Of a stretch of DNA of 64,000 nt, positions 51,962-60,753 are shown piece by piece; positions within the stretch are counted from its first letter, which is position 1, and each line of letters starts with the position of its first letter. A model generated the notes under the pieces. That model saw only the letters and a program-made list of their open reading frames with translations, had not been told where the DNA came from and did not search any database. This DNA is from Pseudomonas sp. 14P_8.1_Bac3 (GTDB lineage Bacteria; Pseudomonadota; Gammaproteobacteria; Pseudomonadales; Pseudomonadaceae), in NCBI RefSeq assembly GCF_025466085.1, contig NZ_JANLOD010000052.1, positions 1 through 64,000 of the forward strand, given 5' to 3'. Both the position numbers and the translations under genes were made by a program.

Positions 51962-54328
51962 TCACTTCAACGCCGGATCCGCCATGTTCATCTTCTTCCA
52001 GCCCTGCAACAGCACCTGGGCCTTGGGCTCCTGTCCGTTCTCCAGGTAGTACTGGATCAACGACAGCCGCGCATTGCGATTGGCCGGTTGGACTTTCAGC
52101 AGGCGTTCCAGCTCCGCGCAGGCCTCTTCGACCTTGCCGCTATCATGCAGCGCCACCGCCAGCACGTAACCGTATTGTGGGTTTTGCGGTTCCAGCGTGG
52201 CGGCCTTGCGCAGCACCGGCATGGCCTCGGCGGTTTTGCCGGCGCGTATCAGCGCCAGGCCCTGGGTGTGTTGCAACAGCGCCGCATCCGGGTGCGCTTT
52301 CAGGCTCTGCGTCAACAGGGCCTGCGCCTCCTGGGCTCGACCACTCGCTTCCAGCCACTGCACCAGTGTCACCAGTGCGGGATGGAAATCCGGATCACGC
52401 TTTAGCGCAGTGCGCAGCAAGCCTTCGACTTCAGCGCTGCGACCATTGGCCTGATACAGCATGGCCAGGTTGAGGTTGGCTTCGGCGCGTTCGGCGAGGC
52501 TTTTTTGCACCGCTTCGTACTCGGCGATGGCAGCCTCCCAGTTGGCCTGGGCATTGCCCAGACCATTACGGGCGACGCTGAGCAAATCCCGTGCGGCAGC
52601 GATGCGCACGGCCTTCACCGGATCATTGAGCAGTGGCGTCAGCAGCGGCGCGCGCTCCGGAGGCGGCAGGAACGCACTGATCGCCCGCACGCCGCTCTCA
52701 CGGACCTGCGGCGCCGAATGGCTCAAGGCCTGGGTCGCCAGTTTCAACGCCTGGTCGCTCGGGTATTGCGGCAATTCGGCCAGCAACGTCGCGCGCTGGA
52801 TCGCCGGCAGGTCGCTGCGCTGCAATTGCTCATACAAGGCTGGCGCCGCGCCGGGCTGACCGTTGCGGATCAGCCACAGGCTTTCGTCGTAGCGCGGCGA
52901 CTGGGCGGTGGCGGTGCTGTTCCACAGCTTGAACTGCTCGGTGATGTTGTCGCCGGCCTTGCCCTGGTGACAGCTCAGGCAGGCGTCCGGCGTGCCGAGC
53001 TTTTGCGCTCGCTCGGGGTTGGGAATGCTGAAGCTGTGGTCGTGGCGGAAGTCGTTGCCCATGTAGAACTTGCCAGGCATGTGGCAATCCACGCATTGCG
53101 AACCGGGTTGGCCCATGGTGTGGCGGGTGTGTTCGATGGAGTCGTAGTTCTTCGCTTGCAGACCCTTGCCATCGACGCCCGCCACTGCGGTTTTGCCGGC
53201 GGTGTTGTGGCATTGCAGGCACACGCCATTGCCCGGCGCCTTGAGCTCGGTGCTATGCGGATTGTGGCAATTGCTGCAACGAACGCCCTTGTCGAACATC
53301 TTGCTCTGGGCAAAGGAGCCGTGTTCGAACACTTCATCCTTGATCTTGCCGTCCAGCGCGTACAACTCGCGGGTCAGGGTGCTCGGCAGGTAGTCATCCA
53401 TCAGCCGTTTGCCGACGGTGAAGCCATCGCCCAGCGGTGCGCGACGGGCGTGACAGCGGGCGCAGGTTTCGATCTCGACCGTGGCGTCCTTGTCCTTGAG
53501 GTCGACGGCAAAACCGGCATGGATCAGGTCACCTTTTTTCGCGGTCCACTCCAAGTGACTGGACGCGGGACCGTGGCACGCCTGGCAACCCACGCCGAGG
53601 CTGTTCCAGTGGCTGTCGAAGGTGTTTTTCGCCGCGTCGAAGTTGCGTTTGTAGCCGGTGGTGTGGCACTCGACGCACATGAAATTGGCGTTCTGGCTCG
53701 GCTTGCTCCAGTGCAGCGGATTCTTGAAGTTCACGCCCTGGCCCGGATAGAGGTGAAACCAGCGATGCCTCTCGGTATCCCAGGCCACGCCCAACGCTTG
53801 CAAGCGACCTTCGCCGACCTCGATCAGATATTGCTGCAACGGCGCGATGCCAAAGGTGTAGGCCACCTTGAAGTCGGCATTCTTGCCATCGATGCCCGGC
53901 GTATTGACCCAGAATTCATCGTTTTTGCGCGAGAACCGCGTGGTTTCGTTTTCCGCCTTGAAGGTGACGTTGTTGAAATCGCCGAGCATCGTTTCGGCGG
54001 TGGCTTCCTGCATCGCCAATTGATGATGCGAGCCTTGCCAGTCCTTGACCTGTGCGCTGTGGCAGCCCTGGCACTGTTGCTCGTCGACCATCTGCGCCGG
54101 TGCGACGGCTGCTGCGGCTGCCACGGCTTGCGGTTTGCTCGGGGTGGCCACCGGGGGAGCGGGCGGCGCATAGGTCAGCGGCGCCGGTTGACTGCTGAAC
54201 AGAAACCAGCCGATGCCGACGATGGCCAGGAGCAACACGCCGATGAGCGCAGGAAACAGGTAGCGAGAGACCGAGGTCGATGGCGAATCGGGAGTTGGTT
54301 GAGCCACTTTATTTTTATGTTTCGGCAT
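51962..54328 (-). CDS. Membrane-anchored eight-haem cytochrome with HEAT and TPR repeats
   Basis: This 788-residue protein has one N-terminal anchor (YLFPALIGVLLLAIVGIGWFLF, about 23-44) and Pro/Ala spacer, then eight CXXCH haem sites in order: CQGCH, CVECH, CQACH, CARCH, CSNCH, CLQCH, CVDCH, CLSCH. After the haem part come HEAT-like repeats (PQYPSDQALKLATQALSHSAP) and C-terminal TPRs (NLAMLYQANGRSAEVEGLLRTAL). No CX2CK active-site motif is present, so it is not a standard nitrite reductase. The start at 54328 (MPKHKNK) has GGAAG at -11; upstream in-frame ATGs 54340 and 54406 are less good. The periplasmic electron-carrier role is inferred; the partner is unknown. Confidence 0.92.
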   Translation of the reverse strand: MPKHKNKVAQPTPDSPSTSVSRYLFPALIGVLLLAIVGIGWFLFSSQPAPLTYAPPAPPVATPSKPQAVAAAAAVAPAQMVDEQQCQGCHSAQVKDWQGSHHQLAMQEATAETMLGDFNNVTFKAENETTRFSRKNDEFWVNTPGIDGKNADFKVAYTFGIAPLQQYLIEVGEGRLQALGVAWDTERHRWFHLYPGQGVNFKNPLHWSKPSQNANFMCVECHTTGYKRNFDAAKNTFDSHWNSLGVGCQACHGPASSHLEWTAKKGDLIHAGFAVDLKDKDATVEIETCARCHARRAPLGDGFTVGKRLMDDYLPSTLTRELYALDGKIKDEVFEHGSFAQSKMFDKGVRCSNCHNPHSTELKAPGNGVCLQCHNTAGKTAVAGVDGKGLQAKNYDSIEHTRHTMGQPGSQCVDCHMPGKFYMGNDFRHDHSFSIPNPERAQKLGTPDACLSCHQGKAGDNITEQFKLWNSTATAQSPRYDESLWLIRNGQPGAAPALYEQLQRSDLPAIQRATLLAELPQYPSDQALKLATQALSHSAPQVRESGVRAISAFLPPPERAPLLTPLLNDPVKAVRIAAARDLLSVARNGLGNAQANWEAAIAEYEAVQKSLAERAEANLNLAMLYQANGRSAEVEGLLRTALKRDPDFHPALVTLVQWLEASGRAQEAQALLTQSLKAHPDAALLQHTQGLALIRAGKTAEAMPVLRKAATLEPQNPQYGYVLAVALHDSGKVEEACAELERLLKVQPANRNARLSLIQYYLENGQEPKAQVLLQGWKKMNMADPALK

Positions 54329-54542
54329 TGCGACTTCCATGGTCCGGGTGCTTTTGCCGTCAGGCGCGCCTTCAGGCTCGGTGCAGCTTTGCCGGCTGGC
54401 CGGCATCTGTCAAATGACCGTTTTGATCCTCAGCGTGGCGTTGGATGAATATTCGGTTTTTTCCGAACAAAAGGCGCGGCATTGGCTATACCTGTTACAC
54501 CCGTTTTCAAACCGCTGTCGACCGACTTACAGGAGTTACCGC

Positions 54543-55214
54543 ATGAAGTTTGCATTAATGATGAGCACGCTGTGCATTGCCTCGATCGGCGTGGTGGGTT
54601 GCGCCAGCAAGACCGTCGAACCTGACCAGTATTCCGGGTTTCTCAAGGATTACAGCCAACTCAAGGAAGCCAAGTCACCGTCAGGCGCGGTGGTGATGCG
54701 CTGGGTCGATCCGAAGCTCGATGTCAGCAAATACACCAGCGTGTACGTGGAGCCGACCCAGCTCTATCCCAAGCCGCAACCGACCGTGAAAATCCCCCAA
54801 TCCACTCTGAACGGGATCACCGGTTACTACGATCAGGCACTCAAGCGTGAGATCGGTAAATCCCTGCCGCTGGCTTCTGGCCCCGGCCCTGGCGTGATCG
54901 TGGTGCGTGCGGCGATCACAGCCGTCAGCAGCAAGACCGAGGGTTTGAAACCTTATGAAGTGATTCCGATTGCCTTGGTAGCGGCGGCGGTGAGTACCGC
55001 CAGCGGCATTCGCGATCAGGAGACTGACCTGGCTACCGAAGCGGTATTCCTCGATGGCGGCAACAACCATGTGCTGGCGCAGGTAGTGCGCAAGGGGACC
55101 GGCAAGCCACTGGAAAACGATTCGCAAGTGATGAAGGCTGATGATGTGAAAAGCGTGATCGACGGTTGGGCTTCGGATATGCATCAGTCGTATTTGAAAC
55201 TGAAATCCAAATGA
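54543..55214 (+). CDS. DUF3313-family lipoprotein
   Basis: This 223-residue protein has a lipoprotein signal (MKFALMMSTLCIASIGVVGC, lipobox VVGC, Cys20). It belongs to the DUF3313 family, recognised by DQYSGFLKDYSQLKEA and the WVDPKLDVSKYTSVYVEPTQLYP stretch, followed by a Val/Ala-rich hydrophobic segment (YEVIPIALVAAAVSTASG). Function is unknown; members are anchored in the outer or inner membrane. CAGGAG precedes the ATG at 54543. It is divergent from the multihaem gene across 214 bp. Confidence 0.88.
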   Translation: MKFALMMSTLCIASIGVVGCASKTVEPDQYSGFLKDYSQLKEAKSPSGAVVMRWVDPKLDVSKYTSVYVEPTQLYPKPQPTVKIPQSTLNGITGYYDQALKREIGKSLPLASGPGPGVIVVRAAITAVSSKTEGLKPYEVIPIALVAAAVSTASGIRDQETDLATEAVFLDGGNNHVLAQVVRKGTGKPLENDSQVMKADDVKSVIDGWASDMHQSYLKLKSK

Positions 55215-55233
55215 TGCGTTGCGGCTGATGGCC

Positions 55234-55328
55234 TCTTCGCGAGCAAGCCCGCTCCCACAGTGGATCTGCAGTGCACACAAAAACGTGTACGGCAGCGATC
55301 ACTGTGGGAGCGGGCTTGCTCGCGAATA
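55234..55328. repeat. Paired inverted REP elements
   Basis: TTCGCGAGCAAGCCCGCTCC (from 55236) faces TGTGGGAGCGGGCTTGCTCG (ending 55322); these are near-perfect arms separated by about 45 bp. It lies between convergent genes. Confidence 0.88.
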
Positions 55329-55347
55329 CGGACTGCCGGGCGCCGGA

Positions 55348-57864
55348 TCAATCCCCGACAAACCACCGATAATACGGATTCCCGCCATCCCCGCGCATCA
55401 CCTCACGAATATCCCTGGCCCATGCATCACGGTCGCCGTCATAGGCATGCAGGCTCGCCCGATAGAACTGCATCAGGCGCTGCTGGTGGGTGTTCATCCG
55501 TTCGACAAAGCCTGCATCGGCATTTACCAGCAGCGGTGGCTGACGTAGATCGAGCAGCGCCGGCAGGACGCGACTGATCTCCTTGGCACGTACCCACGGT
55601 GCATATTCGATACGCGGTTGATCGTCAGTTACCGGCGGCGCGTCGGCGGCGAAACGCTCGAGCCCGGCGCGATCGGTGACCCACGTCGCCAGTAACGCTG
55701 CCGCCGAGCCGATGCCCACGTCCTGCAAAGTGCTGCGAACGCTGTCCTGCTGGAAGCGCTGGCTGATTTTCGCCGCGTCCAGCTCAATCGGCTGCAGCGA
55801 GCCCACCAGCAGCATTTCGTGGAACTCGCTGGTCCACAATGTGGCGTACGGGAAGACGTCGAGAAAGCTGCGCACCAGCGAACGCGAGTCGTCGATGTTC
55901 TGTGTCGGCAACGGCAGCCACTGGGCCACCAGGCCTTGTTTCTCGAGGCGACTGGCGGCCAGTTGGTAGAAGTCCCGGGAGTAAAGGTTAACCACCCCGG
56001 CGGCGGAGGGCGGTGGCGGTTCGAGGGTGATCAGATCGTAGCGTTGCGGGTTGCGCAGCAGTTCCTGGCGTCCGTCGCGCAGACGCACATCGACGCCGGG
56101 ATCAGCGGCTGCATTGAAGTTGCCTTTGAACAACGGCGCGGCTTTGACCACCGAAGGCAGCAATTCGGCCACCACCCGATGTTCCAGGCCCGGATAGCGG
56201 GTCAGGGCGCCTGCGGTGATGCCGGTGCCGAAACCGATCACCAGCGTTGAGCGCGGCTCGCCGTTATGGATCAGCAGCGGCAACAGCGCCTGAATGCGCA
56301 TGTAGCGCAGGGACGGCATGGCGTCGCCGGTGTTCGACACACCCTGGATATACAAGCGCTGGAACGTCTTCTCGCCCTTGCCTTGGGTGACCACGGCCAC
56401 GGTGCCGCCGCGGCCTTCTTCGTAGAACGCCAACGTCGCGTTGCGAGCGCCGGGCAGCAGGCCGGCGAGCTTGTTCACCGGAGTCAACACCGCCACCGCC
56501 ACAGACAGCAGACCGATCGCCACAACCGCCTGACGCCGGCCTTTCTTCACGTGGTGACCCTTGCGCACAGCAAAGTAGCCGATCCCGGCGGCGACCACTG
56601 CCAACAGCCCCAAGGTTCGCACCAGCCCTAACAATGGAATCAGCACAAACCCGCAGAGCATCACCCCGATAATCCCGCCGAGGGTGTTGAACGCGACCAC
56701 GGCGCCGACATCCTGACCGACGTGCTCTCGTCCAACGCTAAGGCGCAAGGCCAGGGGGAACGCCGCACCGAGCAGTAAGGTCGGCACGAACACGATGCTC
56801 ATGGCCGCGACGGCAAATCGGGCACTCATGCCCAGCAATTCACTCGCGCCCAACGACAGGACCCAGGCTTCGGCCAGGCTTTGCCCGAGCACCAGCCAGC
56901 GGCCGAGCAGGGCGATTTCCAGTAATGCGACCAACCCGGCACCGGCGATCAGCAAACCGAACACGCCCCACGGATCACGAATCCGCTCCACGCGACGGGC
57001 CAGCAGGATGCTGCCGAGAAACAACCCGGTGAGGTAGGTCGCCAGCACCACGGCAAACGCGTAGGTGCGGGTACTCATGAATTGCACGATGGATTGCGAC
57101 CAGACCACTTCGTAACCCAGGGCTACGCCACCGGCGATCGAATACAGCCACAAGGCGAGACGGTGCGGCGCCTTGGCGGACGGGTGCTTTGCCGCCGCGA
57201 CGATCGGCGCCGAACGCTGGCGTTGAAACCACAGGGCACCGACGGCGGCCAGCAGGTTGAGCATCGCTGCGGCCAACGCACTGCCGCGCACGCCCAGGGT
57301 GGCAATCAGCACGAACGCCGCGAGCAGGGTGCCGGCGATGGCCCCTGCGGTGTTCGCCGCATAGAGTTGGCCACCCGCCTTGCCCAGTTGCTGCGGATCG
57401 GCGGCCAACGAGCGAACCAGCACTGGCAAGGTGCCGCCCATCAGCAATGCCGGGACGCCCACCAGCGCGAAGGGCAACAGCCAGGCCACCACGCCGATCT
57501 GTTGCTCCAGCCAGGCAAACGGGCTGGCGGCGAGGCTCAGGGCGAAGGTCGCGCCGACACCCAGCACGGCCACCGCCACTTCCAGTCCCGCATAAAGCAG
57601 CGCCGGTTGCTGCACGCGATCGGCCCAGCGTCCGAACAACAAGCCTCCCAAAGCCAGGCCGGCAAAAAAAGCGCTGATGCCGGTGGTGATCGCGTACACC
57701 TCGACGCCGACCACCAACGACAGTTGCTTGATCCACAGCACCTGATACACCAGCGCCGCGGCACCGGAGACGAACAGCAGCAAGGCCGGGATCAACAACG
57801 CCGGTGACGTTGCGGTTTGTGGAGCAGGTATAGCCGACGACTTGCTGGCGACACGTGAGGACAT
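55348..57864 (-). CDS. Fused MFS-like / spermidine-synthase-like membrane protein
   Basis: This 838-residue protein has an N-terminal half (about 20-470) with roughly 12-14 hydrophobic spans of the type seen in 'fused MFS/spermidine synthase' proteins (ALLLFVSGAAALVYQVLWIKQLSLVVGVEVYAITTGISAFFAGLALGG). A C-terminal half (about 500-820) resembles spermidine synthase: STLVIGFGTGITAGAL and LRDGRQELLRNPQRYDLITLEPPPPSAAGVVNLYSRDFYQLAASRL, with the SAM-type glycine motif. The polyamine-specific acidic residues are not assured. The natural substrate is unknown. It lies between the DUF3313 lipoprotein (convergent) and the sulfatase operon (same strand). Confidence 0.9.
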   Translation of the reverse strand: MSSRVASKSSAIPAPQTATSPALLIPALLLFVSGAAALVYQVLWIKQLSLVVGVEVYAITTGISAFFAGLALGGLLFGRWADRVQQPALLYAGLEVAVAVLGVGATFALSLAASPFAWLEQQIGVVAWLLPFALVGVPALLMGGTLPVLVRSLAADPQQLGKAGGQLYAANTAGAIAGTLLAAFVLIATLGVRGSALAAAMLNLLAAVGALWFQRQRSAPIVAAAKHPSAKAPHRLALWLYSIAGGVALGYEVVWSQSIVQFMSTRTYAFAVVLATYLTGLFLGSILLARRVERIRDPWGVFGLLIAGAGLVALLEIALLGRWLVLGQSLAEAWVLSLGASELLGMSARFAVAAMSIVFVPTLLLGAAFPLALRLSVGREHVGQDVGAVVAFNTLGGIIGVMLCGFVLIPLLGLVRTLGLLAVVAAGIGYFAVRKGHHVKKGRRQAVVAIGLLSVAVAVLTPVNKLAGLLPGARNATLAFYEEGRGGTVAVVTQGKGEKTFQRLYIQGVSNTGDAMPSLRYMRIQALLPLLIHNGEPRSTLVIGFGTGITAGALTRYPGLEHRVVAELLPSVVKAAPLFKGNFNAAADPGVDVRLRDGRQELLRNPQRYDLITLEPPPPSAAGVVNLYSRDFYQLAASRLEKQGLVAQWLPLPTQNIDDSRSLVRSFLDVFPYATLWTSEFHEMLLVGSLQPIELDAAKISQRFQQDSVRSTLQDVGIGSAAALLATWVTDRAGLERFAADAPPVTDDQPRIEYAPWVRAKEISRVLPALLDLRQPPLLVNADAGFVERMNTHQQRLMQFYRASLHAYDGDRDAWARDIREVMRGDGGNPYYRWFVGD

Positions 57865-57908
57865 AAGTCTGTTGCCTTGACCAAAAAATTAGAAATGACC
57901 ACAAGCCC

Positions 57909-58001
57909 CTGTAGGAGCCAGCTTGCTGGCGATCGAGGTTTGCCAGTCGATAAATCAGTGACCTGACCCACCGCCATCGCCAGCAAGCCGGCTCCTACAG
58001 A
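57909..58001. repeat. Paired REP elements, GTAGGAGCC type
   Basis: CTGTAGGAGCCAGCTTGCTG (from 57909) and CGCCAGCAAGCCGGCTCCTA (ending 57998) are opposite-facing arms separated by about 50 bp. Confidence 0.85.
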
Positions 58002-58027
58002 GGGTACGTAACACGTGGGAAACAGGG

Positions 58028-58051
58028 CCGCTCGCCGGTGAGGGCGAGCGG
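58028..58051 (-). terminator. Hairpin after arylsulfatase gene
   Basis: CCGCTCGCC (58028-58036) pairs with GGGCGAGCGG (58042-58051) around a 5-nt loop. On the minus strand it lies 14 nt after the sulfatase stop codon; a partial T run (CCCTGTTTCCC) follows. Confidence 0.65.
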
Positions 58052-58064
58052 CGGTCTCGCGGTC

Positions 58065-59654
58065 TTACTGTGCAGCGGGTGCCGCTTTCATTTTTTCGGC
58101 GATTTTGGCATCTACCGCAGCACGGATCTGGTCGATGCTGAAGCTGGCCGGTTTCTGACTTGGCGGATATTCGATGAAGGTTTGCAGGAACTCTGCCGAT
58201 TTGGTTACCGCGACACCGGCGAGGTAAACGTTCTTGGTATTCCAGTCGTAGAACTGATCCGAAACCACGTCGGCCCGTTCGTACGGATCCATCCTCAGGT
58301 TGAGGATTTTCGGCACCCGCAGGCACACGAACGGTTCGCTCCACACCCTGAAACCACCCGGCTGGCGCTGTTCGCAGAACACCACTTTCCAATTGTCGAA
58401 GCGCATCGACACCAGCACGCCGTCGTCGTTGAAGTAGTAGAACTCCTTGCGCTCGCCTTTAGGTTGTTGGCCGGTCAGGTAAGGCAGCTGGTTATAGCCG
58501 TCCAGGTGCACCTTGAAGTTGGTGCCACCGGATGTCGGCGCCCAGCCTTTGAGCAGCTTGTCTTTCACGTCGGCATCGCCTGCAGCGGCGAGCAGCGTCG
58601 GGAACCAGTCCATGCCCGAGAACAGCTCGTTGGACACTTCACCGGCCTTGATCTTGCCCGGCCAGCGCACGATCGCCGGCACGCGATACGCGCCTTCCCA
58701 GTTGGAGTTCTTCTCGTTGCGGAACGGCGTGGTCGCCGCGTCCGGCCAGGAGAACTGGTTCGGGCCGTTGTCGGTGGTGTAGACGACGATGGTGTTGTCG
58801 GCGATTTTCAGGTCGTCGAGCGTCTTGAGCAGTTTGCCGACGTCAGCATCATGCTCCAGCATCCCGTCCGCATACTCGTTACCGGGCATGCCGCTCTGGC
58901 CCTTCATCGAATCGCGCACGTGGGTGAACAGGTGCATGCGTGTGGTGTTCATCCAGACGAAGAACGGTTTGTCCGCCTTGGCCTGTTTCTCGATGAACGC
59001 TTGCGCCGCGGCGGTGGTTTCGTCGTCGATGGTTTCCATGCGTTTGGTGGTCAGCGCGCCGGTGTCCTCGATCTTGCCGTCGGCGAAGCTGTGGATCACG
59101 CCACGCGGGGTGTTGGCCTTGGTGAAAGCCTGGTCGTCCTTGGGCCAGTACGGACGCTCGGGCTCTTCCTCGGCATTGAGGTGATAGAGGTTGCCGAAGA
59201 ACTCGTCGAAGCCATGGTTGGTCGGCAGGTATTCATCGCGGTCGCCGAGGTGGTTCTTGCCGAACTGGCCTGTCGCGTAGCCCTGCGACTTCAGCGCCTG
59301 GGCGATGGTGATGTCACGTTTTTGCAAGCCCACCGGCGCGCCCGGTATGCCGACTTTCGACAGGCCGGTGCGCAATGGCGTCTGGCCGGTGATGAAGGAG
59401 GAACGTCCTGCGGTGCAGCTGTTCTCCGCGTAATAGTCGGTGAACATCATGCCTTCCTTGGCAATCCGGTCGATGTTGGGAGTCTTGTACCCGACCACGC
59501 CCATGGAATAAGCGCTGATGTTGGTCTGGCCGATGTCATCGCCGAAGATCACGAGAATATTGGGTTTTTCGGCGGCCCCGGCAGTCGCCGAAATCGCCAT
59601 GACCGAAACCGCCACCAGGGCGAGTTTCGGTAGCCACTTGCGTATGCGAGTCAT
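58065..59654 (-). CDS. Exported arylsulfatase (type I, formylglycine)
   Basis: This 529-residue protein has a signal peptide (MTRIRKWLPKLALVAVSVMA through AGAA-EK). Metal ligands are in FGDDIGQTN (residues 37-45). The formylglycine motif CTAGR is at residues 80-84, followed by SSFITGQ, and the second metal site is TDNGPNQ. Type I sulfatases require conversion of this cysteine to formylglycine, and no maturation enzyme is in the window. The start at 59654 has AAGGAG upstream. It is the last gene of the BatA-2 / BatB-2 / BatD-2 / HAD / sulfatase series. The natural sulfate ester is unknown. Confidence 0.95.
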   Translation of the reverse strand: MTRIRKWLPKLALVAVSVMAISATAGAAEKPNILVIFGDDIGQTNISAYSMGVVGYKTPNIDRIAKEGMMFTDYYAENSCTAGRSSFITGQTPLRTGLSKVGIPGAPVGLQKRDITIAQALKSQGYATGQFGKNHLGDRDEYLPTNHGFDEFFGNLYHLNAEEEPERPYWPKDDQAFTKANTPRGVIHSFADGKIEDTGALTTKRMETIDDETTAAAQAFIEKQAKADKPFFVWMNTTRMHLFTHVRDSMKGQSGMPGNEYADGMLEHDADVGKLLKTLDDLKIADNTIVVYTTDNGPNQFSWPDAATTPFRNEKNSNWEGAYRVPAIVRWPGKIKAGEVSNELFSGMDWFPTLLAAAGDADVKDKLLKGWAPTSGGTNFKVHLDGYNQLPYLTGQQPKGERKEFYYFNDDGVLVSMRFDNWKVVFCEQRQPGGFRVWSEPFVCLRVPKILNLRMDPYERADVVSDQFYDWNTKNVYLAGVAVTKSAEFLQTFIEYPPSQKPASFSIDQIRAAVDAKIAEKMKAAPAAQ

Positions 59655-59730
59655 CTGACTTGCTCCTTTTAAGCGGGTGTCGCGTGGTGCGACAAACGTT
59701 GATTTGCTGTCCTGCGTAACGCGCTGTTGC

Positions 59731-60753
59731 TTATTGCACTTGCTCGGGTGTGGCGGCGTCGAACGGATAGATCCGGCGCCACTCGGACGCCATGTCCACG
59801 ACAGTCCAGCCACGGCTGTTGGCTTCGTCCAGGGCCTTGTCCAGACGACCGATATCGGACTTGCGGTCATAGGCCCACTCGCGTTTGGCGTCGGTGTGAT
59901 GCACCAGCCCCATGAAGCGCTTGCCCGGCCCGGCGGCGGTCCATTGCAGCATTTGCAGGTCACCGTCAGAGTTGCCAAAGGCGAGGATCGGCCGACGCCC
60001 GATCACTGCATCGATGCTTTCCGGTTTGCCCGGGCCGTCGTCGTTATGCGCGAGTTTTGGCGTGCGCACGATCGAAGCCTTGCCGTCCTTGAACTGGAAC
60101 GCCGTGACGAAGGTGGTGCCGATCACCTGTTCCGGAGGGATGCCGTAGACCTTCTCGGCAAACGCGCGCATGAACGCGGTGTCGCCGCCCGAGACGATGT
60201 AGGTCTTGAAGTCCTGGCTGCGCAGGTAATCGAGCATTTCCAGCATCGGCTGGAAGATCATTTCGGTGTACGGCCTGCCGGTCTTCGGGTGTTTGGCCTG
60301 GCTCAGCCAGGTCTTGGCGTAGTCGTCGAAGGCGTCGGTGGTCATGCCCGTGTGGGTGGCACCAAAGATTTTCAGGATGCCATCCATGCCGCTGGCGGCC
60401 AGCGCCTGGTGATCGTTTTCCAACACGGCCTTGAACGGCTGGGTGGTTTTCCATTCCGGGTGCTGCGGGGCGTTGCGCTTGACTTCGTCGAGGGCAAACA
60501 GCAACTCGAAGTACATCGGCTGCTCGCTCCACAACGTGCCGTCGTTATCGAACACGGCGATGCGGTCAGCGGGTTTGACGAAATCTTTGCTGGATTGATC
60601 AGTGACCGTCTGCACGAATTCGATGATGTGCTTTTTCGCCGGCCCATCGTTCCACGAGGCCAGGGGTTCGTTAGCCTGCGCCAGCAGCGGCAAGGCCAGG
60701 GCGAAAAGCAGGGTCAGGCCGAAGCGGTGACTGAACGATAGCGGGTTCGTCAT
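59731..60753 (-). CDS. Exported HAD-family phosphatase-like protein
   Basis: This 340-residue HAD-superfamily protein has a signal peptide (LTLLFALALPLLAQA, cleavage A-NEP), so it acts in the periplasm. HAD motif I is FDNDGTLW (about residues 68-75), motif II is IVSGG, and motif IV is FGNSDGD. This is the class of 'haloacid dehalogenase-like' phosphatases that may hydrolyse a phosphoester. Its start overlaps the BatD-2 stop (ATGA, 60750-60753), tying it to the Bat genes; the sulfatase follows after 76 bp. Confidence 0.92.
   Translation of the reverse strand: MTNPLSFSHRFGLTLLFALALPLLAQANEPLASWNDGPAKKHIIEFVQTVTDQSSKDFVKPADRIAVFDNDGTLWSEQPMYFELLFALDEVKRNAPQHPEWKTTQPFKAVLENDHQALAASGMDGILKIFGATHTGMTTDAFDDYAKTWLSQAKHPKTGRPYTEMIFQPMLEMLDYLRSQDFKTYIVSGGDTAFMRAFAEKVYGIPPEQVIGTTFVTAFQFKDGKASIVRTPKLAHNDDGPGKPESIDAVIGRRPILAFGNSDGDLQMLQWTAAGPGKRFMGLVHHTDAKREWAYDRKSDIGRLDKALDEANSRGWTVVDMASEWRRIYPFDAATPEQVQ

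Noticed and set aside
51962..54328. Octahaem nitrite reductase or hydroxylamine oxidoreductase
   Set aside because: Haem count is eight, but no lysine-ligated active-site haem motif is visible and half the protein is HEAT and TPR repeats.
52505..54448. A 647-codon plus-strand open frame opposite the multihaem cytochrome
   Set aside because: The minus strand has eight haem motifs, repeats and a good start; the opposite frame has no domain and only reflects base composition. The same reasoning applies to long frames opposite sbcC, the Bat genes and pdtA.
59655..59978. Upstream extension of the arylsulfatase frame to 59978
   Set aside because: It runs into the HAD gene, while ATG 59654 has AAGGAG and begins a signal peptide.
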